From contig USNU01000057.1 of NCBI GenBank assembly GCA_900556095.1, positions 1-8,212 of the forward strand: 8,212 bases of DNA, given 5' to 3'. Source of the DNA: an uncultured Bacteroidales bacterium (GTDB lineage: Bacteria > Bacteroidota > Bacteroidia > Bacteroidales > Paludibacteraceae). Within the stretch, counting starts at the first letter, position 1. Each line of letters opens with the position of its first letter. Below are positions 1 to 6,218 of the stretch, one piece after another. Under the pieces are notes generated by a model. It did not search any database, was not told where the DNA came from, and saw only the letters and a program-made list of their open reading frames with translations. A program made the position numbers and the translations under genes.

Positions 1-46
1 AACAGAAATCGAGAACAAATGGCTCGCCCGTAAAAATGTTCGATAG
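1..46 (+). CDS. possible 3' end of an upstream gene
   Basis: From base 2 the sequence reads TEIENKWLARKNVR and then a TAG stop at 44-46. The charged, amphipathic composition and the 22-nt gap to the next start fit the tail of a gene in the same operon as the acetyltransferase. Only 14 codons are visible, so no family can be assigned. The other two forward frames are also open for 10 to 16 codons, so the frame choice rests on the look of the peptide alone. Confidence 0.25.
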   Translation, partial: TEIENKWLARKNVR

Positions 47-68
47 AGAATAGTAATGTCAAATAGAA

Positions 69-506
69 ATGAAACATATTTCCATAGACCAAATAAATAC
101 CAATGATATCTATACCCATTTCCAAGATTGCCAAATCCATATTGATGGCGTTAAGCTTGTAGAGTACGCACAGAAACTCAGACGAAACGCCACCACCATA
201 GAGATGTGGGATGCCGACACACTGGTCGGATTGTGCGCCTGCTATATGAACGACTATGAGACGCGAACCGCCTACATCACCCATATCGCCATTTCCCTTC
301 AATACCGCGGCTGCGGATACGGCAAACTCCTGTTGGAAACAACTATCGCTGCCGCCGCCGAAAAAGGGTTCCTGCGACTTAATCTGGAAGTCTTGAAAAC
401 AAATCTGCCTGCTCTTGCTCTCTATCAATCCCACGATTTTACCATTATCGAAGACCGCAACACCAAGTATTTAATGTCCTTACATCTTGCTGACAAGAGT
501 GGGTGA
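69..506 (+). CDS. GNAT-family N-acetyltransferase
   Basis: This 145-residue protein is the usual size of a single-domain GNAT enzyme, which moves an acetyl group from acetyl-CoA to an amine. The acetyl-CoA pyrophosphate loop (motif A, Q/RxxGxG/A) is visible as RGCGYG at residues 80-85. It follows a beta strand (AYITHIAI, 68-75), as expected. The C-terminal part has the common N-x6-Y pattern (N112, Y119), but the usual GF after it is DF (123-124). The substrate cannot be read from sequence. In a polysaccharide locus a nucleotide-linked amino sugar is a reasonable guess, as with WecD, but a small-molecule or ribosomal-protein acetyltransferase is possible. The ATG at 69 has no clear Shine-Dalgarno, which is normal in Bacteroidota. 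The gene ends in TGA within an 11-bp tandem repeat. Confidence 0.85.
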   Translation: MKHISIDQINTNDIYTHFQDCQIHIDGVKLVEYAQKLRRNATTIEMWDADTLVGLCACYMNDYETRTAYITHIAISLQYRGCGYGKLLLETTIAAAAEKGFLRLNLEVLKTNLPALALYQSHDFTIIEDRNTKYLMSLHLADKSG

Positions 507-531
507 TTAGTGGGTGATTAGTAGGTGATTC
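499..531 (+). repeat. three tandem 11-bp copies across a stop codon
   Basis: The unit GTGGGTGATTA occurs exactly at 499-509 and 510-520, followed by a copy with two differences (GTAGGTGATTC) at 521-531. The TGA stop of the acetyltransferase (504-506) lies in the first copy. Every copy carries TGA, and copies 1 and 2 also create TAG at their junctions, so a change in copy number would not extend the protein. It looks like slipped-strand duplication. Confidence 0.85.
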
Positions 532-583
532 CCGATACCTTGCCGTATGGATGTCGAATACACCCCCTTCGAATACAAATAAA

Positions 584-615
584 TTTGGATTTTTAAGAAA
601 AAATTCGTATCTTTA
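584..615 (+). promoter_or_regulatory. Bacteroidota-type promoter for the 142-residue gene
   Basis: A TTTG element at 584-587 (-33 type) is followed after 20 nt by TATCTTTA at 608-615. The second element matches the Bacteroidota -7 consensus TAnnTTTG except at the last base. Transcription would start near 620, giving a leader of about 30 nt before the ATG at 654. The spacing equals that of the other two promoters in the window. Confidence 0.65.
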
Positions 616-653
616 TAGCCAGTAAAACTATACATCTTACACGTAGTTCAGTT

Positions 654-1082
654 ATGAGCAAAGTAAAACTATCCGACCCTATAGAGAGTCTTCAAGGTAA
701 AATCTCACAGAAAGGAGAAACCATTTTCCGTTGCAAACAGTACCGCGACGCACGTGGTAATGTCATTGCCACGGGGCCGCAAGAAGCGTATGTCGTAGCC
801 AATCCGCGCGACCGCAAGAAGAACCCGCCCACGCCCGCCGAGCAACGTCATATTGATTTGTTTGCCGAGGCAAGTCGCCGTACAACGCTGGAAATAGCCA
901 AGGATTCTCCGCGTCGGGCATATTGGGAACAGCGTTTCCAAGCCCAACTCACGCACCCCGAGCATACCAATCCTGACGACCCCACATCGCCCTGCCGCAA
1001 AACCTACCACCAACTCAACACCTTCGTCCGCACCACTATCTACAACGAACTTAAGAAAAAGACTGGTGATACATCAGTATGA
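654..1082 (+). CDS. uncharacterised basic 142-residue protein
   Basis: I do not recognise a named domain. The N-terminal 50 residues look beta-rich (GKISQKGETIFRCKQYRD, then RGNVIATGPQEAYVV). A polar, proline-containing linker follows (NPRDRKKNPPTPAEQ, about 50-64), then a charged helical segment (about 65-100) and a basic C-terminus. There is no signal peptide or membrane segment, so it should be cytoplasmic. GC is about 50% or above, like the flanking host-type genes. It has its own promoter and is followed by the separate promoter of the glycosyltransferase run, so it is probably monocistronic. The protein-like codon use, the promoter and the length support a real gene. From memory, similar small proteins beginning with a K-V-K-L-x-x-P-I pattern occur in Bacteroidales genomes without an assigned function, but I cannot confirm this here. 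Confidence 0.75.
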   Translation: MSKVKLSDPIESLQGKISQKGETIFRCKQYRDARGNVIATGPQEAYVVANPRDRKKNPPTPAEQRHIDLFAEASRRTTLEIAKDSPRRAYWEQRFQAQLTHPEHTNPDDPTSPCRKTYHQLNTFVRTTIYNELKKKTGDTSV

Positions 1083-1112
1083 AATATATCTTTCTGAAAA
1101 TAACCAAAGTAC

Positions 1113-1143
1113 TTGTATAAATGAAATAAAAATAGTACCTTTG
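1113..1143 (+). promoter_or_regulatory. Bacteroidota-type promoter of the glycosyltransferase run
   Basis: TTG at 1113-1115 and a perfect TACCTTTG (-7 type, TAnnTTTG) at 1136-1143 are separated by 20 nt. Transcription should begin around 1148-1151, leaving a leader of about 110 nt before the GT2 start at 1261. Such a long leader is unusual compared with the other two promoters here. It contains no recognisable riboswitch and no open reading frame of note. No UpxY-type antiterminator gene lies nearby. Confidence 0.8.
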
Positions 1144-1179
1144 TTGCGTTAACAAATCTGCTTATATAGTGGACTATAT
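1140..1179 (+). repeat. two adjacent inverted repeats at the promoter and leader
   Basis: TTTGTT (1140-1145) and AACAAA (1151-1156) are perfect inverse complements around a 5-nt centre, and the left arm includes part of the -7 element. Just downstream, ATATAGT (1164-1170) and ACTATAT (1173-1179) form a 7-bp inverted repeat with a GG centre. The second has too small a loop to make a good RNA hairpin but could be a DNA-binding site. Their position suggests an operator; this is inference. Confidence 0.5.
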
Positions 1180-1260
1180 TCCAAAGTTACCGCATAAATG
1201 ATACCAACATAAAAGTAAGCAGAATAATCAACCGAAAAGTAGTATAATAGAAGTATAATT

Positions 1261-2223
1261 ATGGAGCAAAATAACACTCACCCCCTCGTCGCCATCAAGT
1301 GCTTTGTGTACAATCATGAGCCGTATTTGCGTGATTGTCTCGAGGGCTTTGTGATACAGCAAACCGACTTTCCTTTCGTGGCTATCGTCCACGATGATGC
1401 TTCCACGGACAAATCCGCCGACATCATCCGTGAGTATGCAACAAAGTACCCCGACATCATCAAACCTATCTACGAAACGGAGAACCAGTACTCTAAATCG
1501 GACGGCTCTCTCGGTCGTGTAATGAATTCCGCCATTGATGCCACGGGTGCCAAATACGTTGCCGTGTGTGAAGGCGATGACTATTGGACCGACCCCCGCA
1601 AACTCCAAAAGCAAGTGGATTTCCTCGAAACCCATCCCGACTACGGATTTGTAGGTACGCGATATCAAATAGTTAAAGATGGAGAATTTCTTGTATGTGA
1701 GACTTTGCCCGCTCTATATGAGTGTGAAGGAGAGTGGGAATTATATGGGGATATATTTGAGTCTGTAGCAATTTATGGACCTCCAACGCGAACTTGTACG
1801 ATGATGTACAGAAGACATTTATTGATAAGTTATCGTTCGATTATATATGGAGATTATTTGACAGAGGCAGTCTTGGCTTCGCAATCTAAATTTGCAAGAC
1901 TATCCATAGAAACAGCGTGTTATCGTGTACACTCAGGCTCACTTACACAATCAAAACAAATGCGCGTGAACTATGCGGAATTTTTTGTAGGAGAGAGACG
2001 AATACTAAATCAATTATTTCCTAATGTTTGTCATTTTGATGAGGATGAATTGACGGATTATGTTCTCTATGCTAAGTTGAAAGATGCTATTTTGCGTGGA
2101 GATTATAGACTTGCTAAAACATGTAGAAATGAAGTGAGGACTTCCAAATATAGAAAAAAAACGTATTGTAGATATTTACGTGGTTACTTTTCGTTTTTGC
2201 TACTTAGATGTACTATGGCTTAA
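1261..2223 (+). CDS. GT2-family glycosyltransferase (GT-A fold)
   Basis: This 320-residue cytoplasmic enzyme would transfer a sugar from a nucleotide donor to a growing lipid-linked glycan. The N-terminal nucleotide-binding part has the GT2 hallmarks: a first strand with VYNHEPYLRDCLEG (16-29), HDDASTD (44-50) and EGDDYW (104-109), in which D106-D107 form the metal-binding DxD-type motif. GDYLTE (197-202) sits where the catalytic base usually lies, and YRVHSGSLTQ (221-230) is typical near the end of the domain. The length is normal. The ATG at 1261 is the only plausible start, because an in-frame TAG lies at 1240-1242. It is the first gene after the 1113-1143 promoter. GC is about 50% over 1261-1660 and about 36% over 1661-2223, with the change near residue 133, between the donor-binding and acceptor parts. 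Donor and linkage cannot be told. Confidence 0.93.
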   Translation: MEQNNTHPLVAIKCFVYNHEPYLRDCLEGFVIQQTDFPFVAIVHDDASTDKSADIIREYATKYPDIIKPIYETENQYSKSDGSLGRVMNSAIDATGAKYVAVCEGDDYWTDPRKLQKQVDFLETHPDYGFVGTRYQIVKDGEFLVCETLPALYECEGEWELYGDIFESVAIYGPPTRTCTMMYRRHLLISYRSIIYGDYLTEAVLASQSKFARLSIETACYRVHSGSLTQSKQMRVNYAEFFVGERRILNQLFPNVCHFDEDELTDYVLYAKLKDAILRGDYRLAKTCRNEVRTSKYRKKTYCRYLRGYFSFLLLRCTMA

Positions 2224-2236
2224 TTACAATATCGTG

Positions 2237-3175
2237 ATGAATATAAAATATACAAAAAGATTATGTAAGAGTTTATGGAGGGATATTAAACGCCCAACAT
2301 ATAAAGGAATCAAAGTAGCAGGAGCGAGTGAAAGATGGATTCCTTCTTTTATTGCGGATAGATTGCAATATAGTCATCTAAATGATGTCGCATGTTTTAC
2401 TGTAAACTCATTTCCTGAATTAATACGATGGGATAGGCACAAGTATCGTTTCCTATACATTATGGAAAATGTACATGTGTATCAGGCTCATTGGGAATTA
2501 TTTGCAGATATTCAAAACAAAAAGTATGCACCTGATTTAGTGATAGGTTTTGACAATATCTCTCAAAATAATTATATACGTTTTCCCTATTGGTTAATTG
2601 ATAACTTTACTCCATTAACTTCATATCGTGATATACAAAACTTTGTAAGTCAATATAATTTTTCACAGCAGGCAAATAGAAATCATTTTTGTGCATTTAT
2701 ATGTCGTTACGATTACTTTGGAGACCGAGCATTGATGGCGGATATGATAGAGTCCGTTAGTCCTTTGTCCTATCCATCTGATTTTCGTCATAATGACGAT
2801 GCTATGCGAACTACATATCAGAACGATAAAATCGCGTATCTTAGTTATTTTCGCTTCAATCTATGTCCAGAGAATACCAACAATGCAGGATATGTAACCG
2901 AAAAGATATTCCACGCAGTGAAAGCCGGCTGTATCCCCATATATTGGGGGAATGAAGGTCTTCCGGAAACCACTATCTTGAATAAAGATGCTATCATTTA
3001 TCTTGATAGGGAGCACCCGCAAGAGGCATTAAGTTTGATAAAGTTATTGGAAACCAATCCACAAGCCTATGCGGAATTTGTTTCACAACCTCGTTTTGTA
3101 CAAGGTGCTGCTGATGAGATATATGCTTATTATGATAGATTGGAAACTAAAATGAAGAACATCTTGAATATGTAA
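2237..3175 (+). CDS. GT10-family alpha-1,3/4-fucosyltransferase
   Basis: The 312-residue product carries the GT10 C-terminal signature: FRFNLCPENTNNAGY at 205-219, then VTEKIFHAVKAG (220-231) and CIPIYWG (232-238). This block binds GDP-fucose in the Helicobacter pylori enzyme. MENVH at 76-80 matches the position of the conserved N-terminal GEN motif, making E77 a candidate catalytic base by analogy. The expected reaction is transfer of L-fucose from GDP-fucose to a GlcNAc- or Gal-containing acceptor. The frame is open back to an ATG at 2180, but that start would overlap the GT2 gene by 44 nt and add an unrelated leader. The ATG at 2237, 13 nt after the GT2 stop, is preferred. Much of the gene is AT-rich (about 32% GC over 2401-2580). 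The gmd gene downstream supports a fucose role, though other deoxyhexoses are possible. Confidence 0.88.
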   Translation: MNIKYTKRLCKSLWRDIKRPTYKGIKVAGASERWIPSFIADRLQYSHLNDVACFTVNSFPELIRWDRHKYRFLYIMENVHVYQAHWELFADIQNKKYAPDLVIGFDNISQNNYIRFPYWLIDNFTPLTSYRDIQNFVSQYNFSQQANRNHFCAFICRYDYFGDRALMADMIESVSPLSYPSDFRHNDDAMRTTYQNDKIAYLSYFRFNLCPENTNNAGYVTEKIFHAVKAGCIPIYWGNEGLPETTILNKDAIIYLDREHPQEALSLIKLLETNPQAYAEFVSQPRFVQGAADEIYAYYDRLETKMKNILNM

Positions 3176-3322
3176 CAAGGGAGACAGATAAGGATGATGG
3201 ATAAAACGGAAATAATGTATTTTGGGTTTGAAGTGGAATTTTATTCATAGGATTTTTCTCATTGGTGTATAACTAAATCATATTTGGCTTGTAGTATAAA
3301 CACGATGATGAATAGGGTGTAT

Positions 3323-4426
3323 ATGAAAGTTGCTTATCTTTTAGGTTCGCTTAATCGGGGCGGCACAGAGACATTGCTTTTAGATGTGTTTCGTAGCGCA
3401 GATAAGGCACCGTTCTCGTTTGTGGGGATTCATCGGAAGGGGGGGGCATATCGTGATGATTTCTATGCCACCCAACCTATGTTTTTGCAGTGCGCACCTA
3501 CGCACCACAACATCTTGTCTTACATCAGACGCTTGCGCAAGTGCTTGCAAGAGCAACAAGTAACCATCGTACATGCACAGCAGTATATTGATGCCTTGTA
3601 TGCCAAGTTGGCAACATGGGGGACTGGCATTAAAGTGGTGGAGACATTCCATGGATATGATTATGCCACTACCCGTTGGGAAAAGATACTGATTCAACTC
3701 AGCATACGTTGGAGCGATGCCGTGTGCTTTGTGAGTAATGCGCAACGGCAGTATTATTTGCGCCACTACACATTTGGCAATCAAGAAAAGACGCATGTCA
3801 TATACAATGGTATAGACTTTTCCAAATTGGATGTTGTATCGGGACCACTTTGTGATTTGCCATCAAAAATCGCCCCCGCTTCGCGGGGAATGAAATTGGC
3901 AATGGTGGGGAACTTTGTGCGCGTCCGCGCACAAAGTTCGTTGTGTCAATTTCTGCTTCGTTTGGCGCAAGAGCATATTCCGTATGACTTCTATTTTGTA
4001 GGCAAACGTGATGAGAAAGAGCCATGGCGTTATGACCAATGTGTGCAATTCTGCCAAGATAACCATCTTGATATGGTTCATTTTTTGGGTAGCAGGAGCG
4101 ATGTCCCGCAGATATTGCAACAGTTAGATGCTTTTGTCTATGCCACCGACCACGACACGTTTGGTATCGCTGTGGTAGAGGCAATGGCAGCAGGTGTACC
4201 GGTTTTTGTTAATGATAACGAAGTGATGGTGGAGGTTACTCGCGGTGGGGAATGGGCAACACTATATCAAACAAACAACACAGAAGACTTGTGGCAGCAT
4301 TTTGGTACGTTTATTTGCAATAGAGACGCTTACAAGCAGCAAGCCAAACACATCGCACAACAAGTGAGACAGCATTATAGCATAGAGCATCATTTGCAAC
4401 AATTGTATGAGGTCTATAAGAGATAG
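3323..4426 (+). CDS. GT4-family glycosyltransferase (GT-B fold)
   Basis: From the ATG at 3323 this is a 367-residue retaining glycosyltransferase. It shows the N-terminal glycine loop GSLNRGGTE (8-16), ETFHGYDYA (107-115), SNA (138-140), VIYNGID (159-165), MVGNF (194-198) and the donor-binding block DHDTFGIAVVEAMAAG (276-291). In the EX7E motif the first position is Asp (D278) and the second is E286. The frame continues upstream to ATGs at 3305 and 3308 and a TTG at 3284. I chose 3323 because GT4 proteins normally begin with M-K-x-x-Y/F-L just before the glycine loop. It sits 147 nt after the fucosyltransferase stop, and that gap holds no convincing promoter, so it is probably transcribed from 1113-1143. 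The gene contains a G8 tract and a 30-bp palindrome and ends before a strong terminator. Donor and acceptor are unknown. Confidence 0.9.
   Translation: MKVAYLLGSLNRGGTETLLLDVFRSADKAPFSFVGIHRKGGAYRDDFYATQPMFLQCAPTHHNILSYIRRLRKCLQEQQVTIVHAQQYIDALYAKLATWGTGIKVVETFHGYDYATTRWEKILIQLSIRWSDAVCFVSNAQRQYYLRHYTFGNQEKTHVIYNGIDFSKLDVVSGPLCDLPSKIAPASRGMKLAMVGNFVRVRAQSSLCQFLLRLAQEHIPYDFYFVGKRDEKEPWRYDQCVQFCQDNHLDMVHFLGSRSDVPQILQQLDAFVYATDHDTFGIAVVEAMAAGVPVFVNDNEVMVEVTRGGEWATLYQTNNTEDLWQHFGTFICNRDAYKQQAKHIAQQVRQHYSIEHHLQQLYEVYKR
3439..3446 (+). repeat. G8 homopolymer in the GT4 gene
   Basis: Eight consecutive G residues lie near the 5' end of the glycosyltransferase gene, encoding the end of K39 through G40 and G41 and into A42. 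Loss or gain of one G would shift the frame and truncate the enzyme early. Runs of this kind act as phase-variation switches in other surface-glycan genes. Here the tract is in the ON frame. Confidence 0.9.
3874..3888 (+). repeat. GC-rich hairpin in the GT4 gene
   Basis: CCCCGC (3874-3879) and GCGGGG (3883-3888) flank a TTC centre and could form a very stable small hairpin. It lies in the variable linker before the second Rossmann domain (residues about 184-189) and only 21 bp upstream of the larger palindrome. Confidence 0.7.
3910..3939 (+). repeat. perfect 30-bp palindrome inside the GT4 gene
   Basis: The left arm GAACTTTGTGCGCG (3910-3923) is the exact inverse complement of the right arm (3926-3939), with TC as the only centre. 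The palindrome lies inside the reading frame and encodes G196 to S206, covering the N-F-V loop of the C-terminal domain. The frame is kept through it. It has no T-tract, so it is not an ordinary terminator. Confidence 0.95.
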
Positions 4427-4463
4427 TAATTTTGAATTATGAGGGTTGTATTATATATGGAGG

Positions 4464-4498
4464 ACGTTAATGAATGTGTAATTTATTAACGTTTTTTT
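4464..4498 (+). terminator. Rho-independent terminator after the GT4 gene
   Basis: ACGTTAATGAAT (4464-4475) pairs with ATTTATTAACGT (4481-4492) as a 12-bp stem with one G-U pair and a 5-nt loop (GTGTA). A run of seven T residues (4492-4498) follows at once. It begins 37 nt after the GT4 stop and should end the glycosyltransferase transcript. The stem is AT-rich but long. No matching T-tract exists for the opposite strand. Confidence 0.85.
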
Positions 4499-4662
4499 CT
4501 ATAAATGCCCATAATTTAACGTTATAATAACATCCTAAAAGCATTATAGGAGTGGTACAAGAGCAGTGAGTGGTAGGGGGATACGTGCGTGTTATGTGCG
4601 ATATGTTATGTGTGGTATGATGTGTGATGTGATATGATTGTCCGATAAATATATCTTAATTG
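4499..4662. other. gene-free spacer with a TG-rich low-complexity tract
   Basis: This is the rest of the 281-nt gap between the GT4 and membrane-protein genes. From about 4581 to 4640 the + strand is almost all T, G and A with alternating TG/TA steps. GTTATGTG appears twice (4591-4598 and 4605-4612), and related GATATG and GATGTG words fill the rest. No open frame of note, hairpin or tRNA is visible. Its role, if any, is unknown; it may be decayed repeat sequence or a flexible promoter-upstream region. Confidence 0.6.
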
Positions 4663-4693
4663 TTGCGTATCTGATGAAAAATTAGTATCTTTG
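4663..4693 (+). promoter_or_regulatory. Bacteroidota-type promoter of the GT-C gene
   Basis: TTG at 4663-4665 and a perfect TATCTTTG at 4686-4693 are separated by 20 nt. Transcription should begin at about 4698-4701, only some 7-10 nt before the ATG at 4708, so the message would have almost no leader. Since a terminator lies upstream, this promoter likely serves the membrane-protein gene and perhaps the genes after it. Confidence 0.8.
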
Positions 4694-4707
4694 CGCGATA
4701 AAAGAAA

Positions 4708-6171
4708 ATGCAATATAAATCACTACCCAATACGATGCCTTTGGCGTTTGTGCCACGGAGTATTACAAATATGGCAATGCTGACGTATGTGTTGGCATTG
4801 TTGGCGTGTAATGTGCTGTATATGCGCTATGCCCTTACGTGGTATTGGTGGGCGTTCGGATTAGTGGAGGCGTGCGGTTTCTTCTATTTCGCCAACTATT
4901 GCACCAAACGATGGGCGCGTCTTTCGCCGAAAATGTTTGCCAAACGCTTGTTCGTAACCGCGCTGAGTATTCGCGTGGTATATGTGCTTTTCTCCTATTG
5001 GTTTTATCTCACTATGACGGGGTTTGAGTTCGACCCCGGCGATGTGGGTTTCTATAACGAGATGGGACGGTATGGTGCAAGTCTCTTGCGGGACGGACAT
5101 TGGAATCTGTTTCCTGCTTTTGTGGCCTATAGCGGTGCCGATTATTCCGATTTAGGCTATCCTCTGTATTTGTCGTTTGTATATCTGCTATCAGGGGATA
5201 GTATTTTGGTGGCACGCCTTGTCAAGGCAATCTGGAGTGCGTGGACAGCATTGCTGATATATAAGTTAGCCGTGCGCAATTTTGGCGAAAGCACCGGGCG
5301 CATAGCGGGAGTGCTATGTATGTTGATGCCCAACCTGATATATTATTGCGGTCTGCACCTGAAAGAAATAGAAATGGTGTTTCTGGCAGTATTGTTTGCC
5401 GAGTGGGCAGACTATATCTTGCGTCGCGGCAAACTGACATTTGGACCCACCTGTGCCTTAATGCTTATTGCGGGGGCAGTATTTACTTTCCGCACAGCCT
5501 TGGCTGCGGTATTGGTGTTGGCTTTTTTGTGTGCCTTGCTGCTGAGCAGTACCCGCGTAGTAGGGTGGAAACGGCGTATCTTGTTGGTCGCGGTGGCAGC
5601 ACTTGTTGTTGGCGTTGTAATGCTCAATAATACGAGTATCGGCAATAGTGTGCGCAGTATGTGGGAGACGCGCGGTTCGGAGCAAAAAGGCAATATGGAA
5701 TGGCGTGCCACCCGTGTGGATTCACAAGGTCGTGTGCAGAAATTTGCCAAGTACGCTGGTGCAGCGGTCTTTGCACCAATGATATTTACCATTCCTTTTC
5801 CAACTATGACGGAGACTCCCGGACAGGAGAACCCCAAGATGATACACGGTGGCAACTTCGTCAAAAATATTACATCTTTCTTTACTATTTTGGCATTATT
5901 TATTCTGCTTTTCACCGGCGATTGGCGCAAGAACGTGTTGCCGATAGCCATCCTTTGCGGCTATTTATTGGTATTGATATTCTCCAGTTTCGCCCAATCG
6001 GAGCGTTTCCACTTGCCCTCTGTTCCTTTTGCGATGATGTTTGCTGCGTATGGTATTTCCTATATGCGCAACCCGAAATACAAACGTTGGTTCAATATCT
6101 GGTGTGTGGTGATGTTTGTTGCCGCCCTGGCATGGAACTGGTTCAAACTCGCCGGTCGCGGTATGATATAG
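4708..6171 (+). CDS. polytopic GT-C/GT39-like membrane glycosyltransferase
   Basis: This 487-residue protein has about ten hydrophobic spans, roughly at 21-41, 45-64, 80-103, 150-162, 170-188, 197-212, 220-238, 247-280, 289-306, 350-365, 388-403, 409-428 and 437-453, some of them short or re-entrant. The first large loop holds FDPGDVGFY (108-116). This resembles the acidic motif of GT-C enzymes such as ArnT and PMT (GT39), where an acidic residue is catalytic. LKEIE (218-222), RTALA (262-266) and SERFHLPSVPF (431-441) are further landmarks, the last like the conserved R-x-x-x-P-x-x-P region of this class. By family, it would take a sugar from a polyprenyl-phosphate donor at the outer face of the inner membrane. 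A Wzy-like polymerase is a less likely alternative. The ATG at 4735 (residue 10) is the main alternative start, because the predicted transcript begins very close to 4708. Confidence 0.75.
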   Translation: MQYKSLPNTMPLAFVPRSITNMAMLTYVLALLACNVLYMRYALTWYWWAFGLVEACGFFYFANYCTKRWARLSPKMFAKRLFVTALSIRVVYVLFSYWFYLTMTGFEFDPGDVGFYNEMGRYGASLLRDGHWNLFPAFVAYSGADYSDLGYPLYLSFVYLLSGDSILVARLVKAIWSAWTALLIYKLAVRNFGESTGRIAGVLCMLMPNLIYYCGLHLKEIEMVFLAVLFAEWADYILRRGKLTFGPTCALMLIAGAVFTFRTALAAVLVLAFLCALLLSSTRVVGWKRRILLVAVAALVVGVVMLNNTSIGNSVRSMWETRGSEQKGNMEWRATRVDSQGRVQKFAKYAGAAVFAPMIFTIPFPTMTETPGQENPKMIHGGNFVKNITSFFTILALFILLFTGDWRKNVLPIAILCGYLLVLIFSSFAQSERFHLPSVPFAMMFAAYGISYMRNPKYKRWFNIWCVVMFVAALAWNWFKLAGRGMI

Positions 6172-6218
6172 AAAAGAATAAAAAAGATTCTATGTAAAAC
6201 TTGCAAAAATAATGTAAT

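Noticed and set aside
1083..1260. An invertible promoter like those of Bacteroides fragilis capsule loci
   Set aside because: No pair of long inverted repeats flanks the promoter at 1113-1143. The only inverted repeats are 6-7 bp and lie on one side.
2180..2236. A longer fucosyltransferase start at 2180
   Set aside because: It would overlap the GT2 gene by 44 nt and add 19 residues unlike the family. The ATG at 2237 follows the GT2 stop by 13 nt and gives the normal length.
3194..3250. An 18-codon open frame between the fucosyltransferase and GT4 genes
   Set aside because: It is very short, has no recognisable similarity, and sits in AT-rich spacer where such frames arise by chance.
3261..3286. 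A promoter before the GT4 gene (TTGG and CATATTTG)
   Set aside because: The spacing is only 13 nt and the -7 element has a mismatch at its first base, unlike the three consistent promoters.
3284..3322. Upstream TTG (3284) and ATG (3305, 3308) starts for the GT4 gene
   Set aside because: The added residues are not typical of GT4 proteins, which start just before the glycine loop. 3305 remains possible.
4439..4489. A 16-codon open frame (MRVVLYMEDVNECVIY)
   Set aside because: It runs into the terminator hairpin and is too short to support as a gene.
5412..5951. A 179-codon open frame on the - strand
   Set aside because: It lies wholly inside the membrane-protein gene, antisense to it, and its peptide looks like a reading-frame shadow of hydrophobic codons.
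6165..6192. Inverted repeat ATAGAA...TTCTAT after the membrane-protein gene as a terminator
   Set aside because: It has a 6-bp AT-rich stem, a long A-rich loop and no T-tract on either strand.
5661..6197. A 178-codon + strand frame overlapping the end of the membrane-protein gene
   Set aside because: It overlaps a clearly better coding frame, is rich in C, W and R, and shows no family motif.
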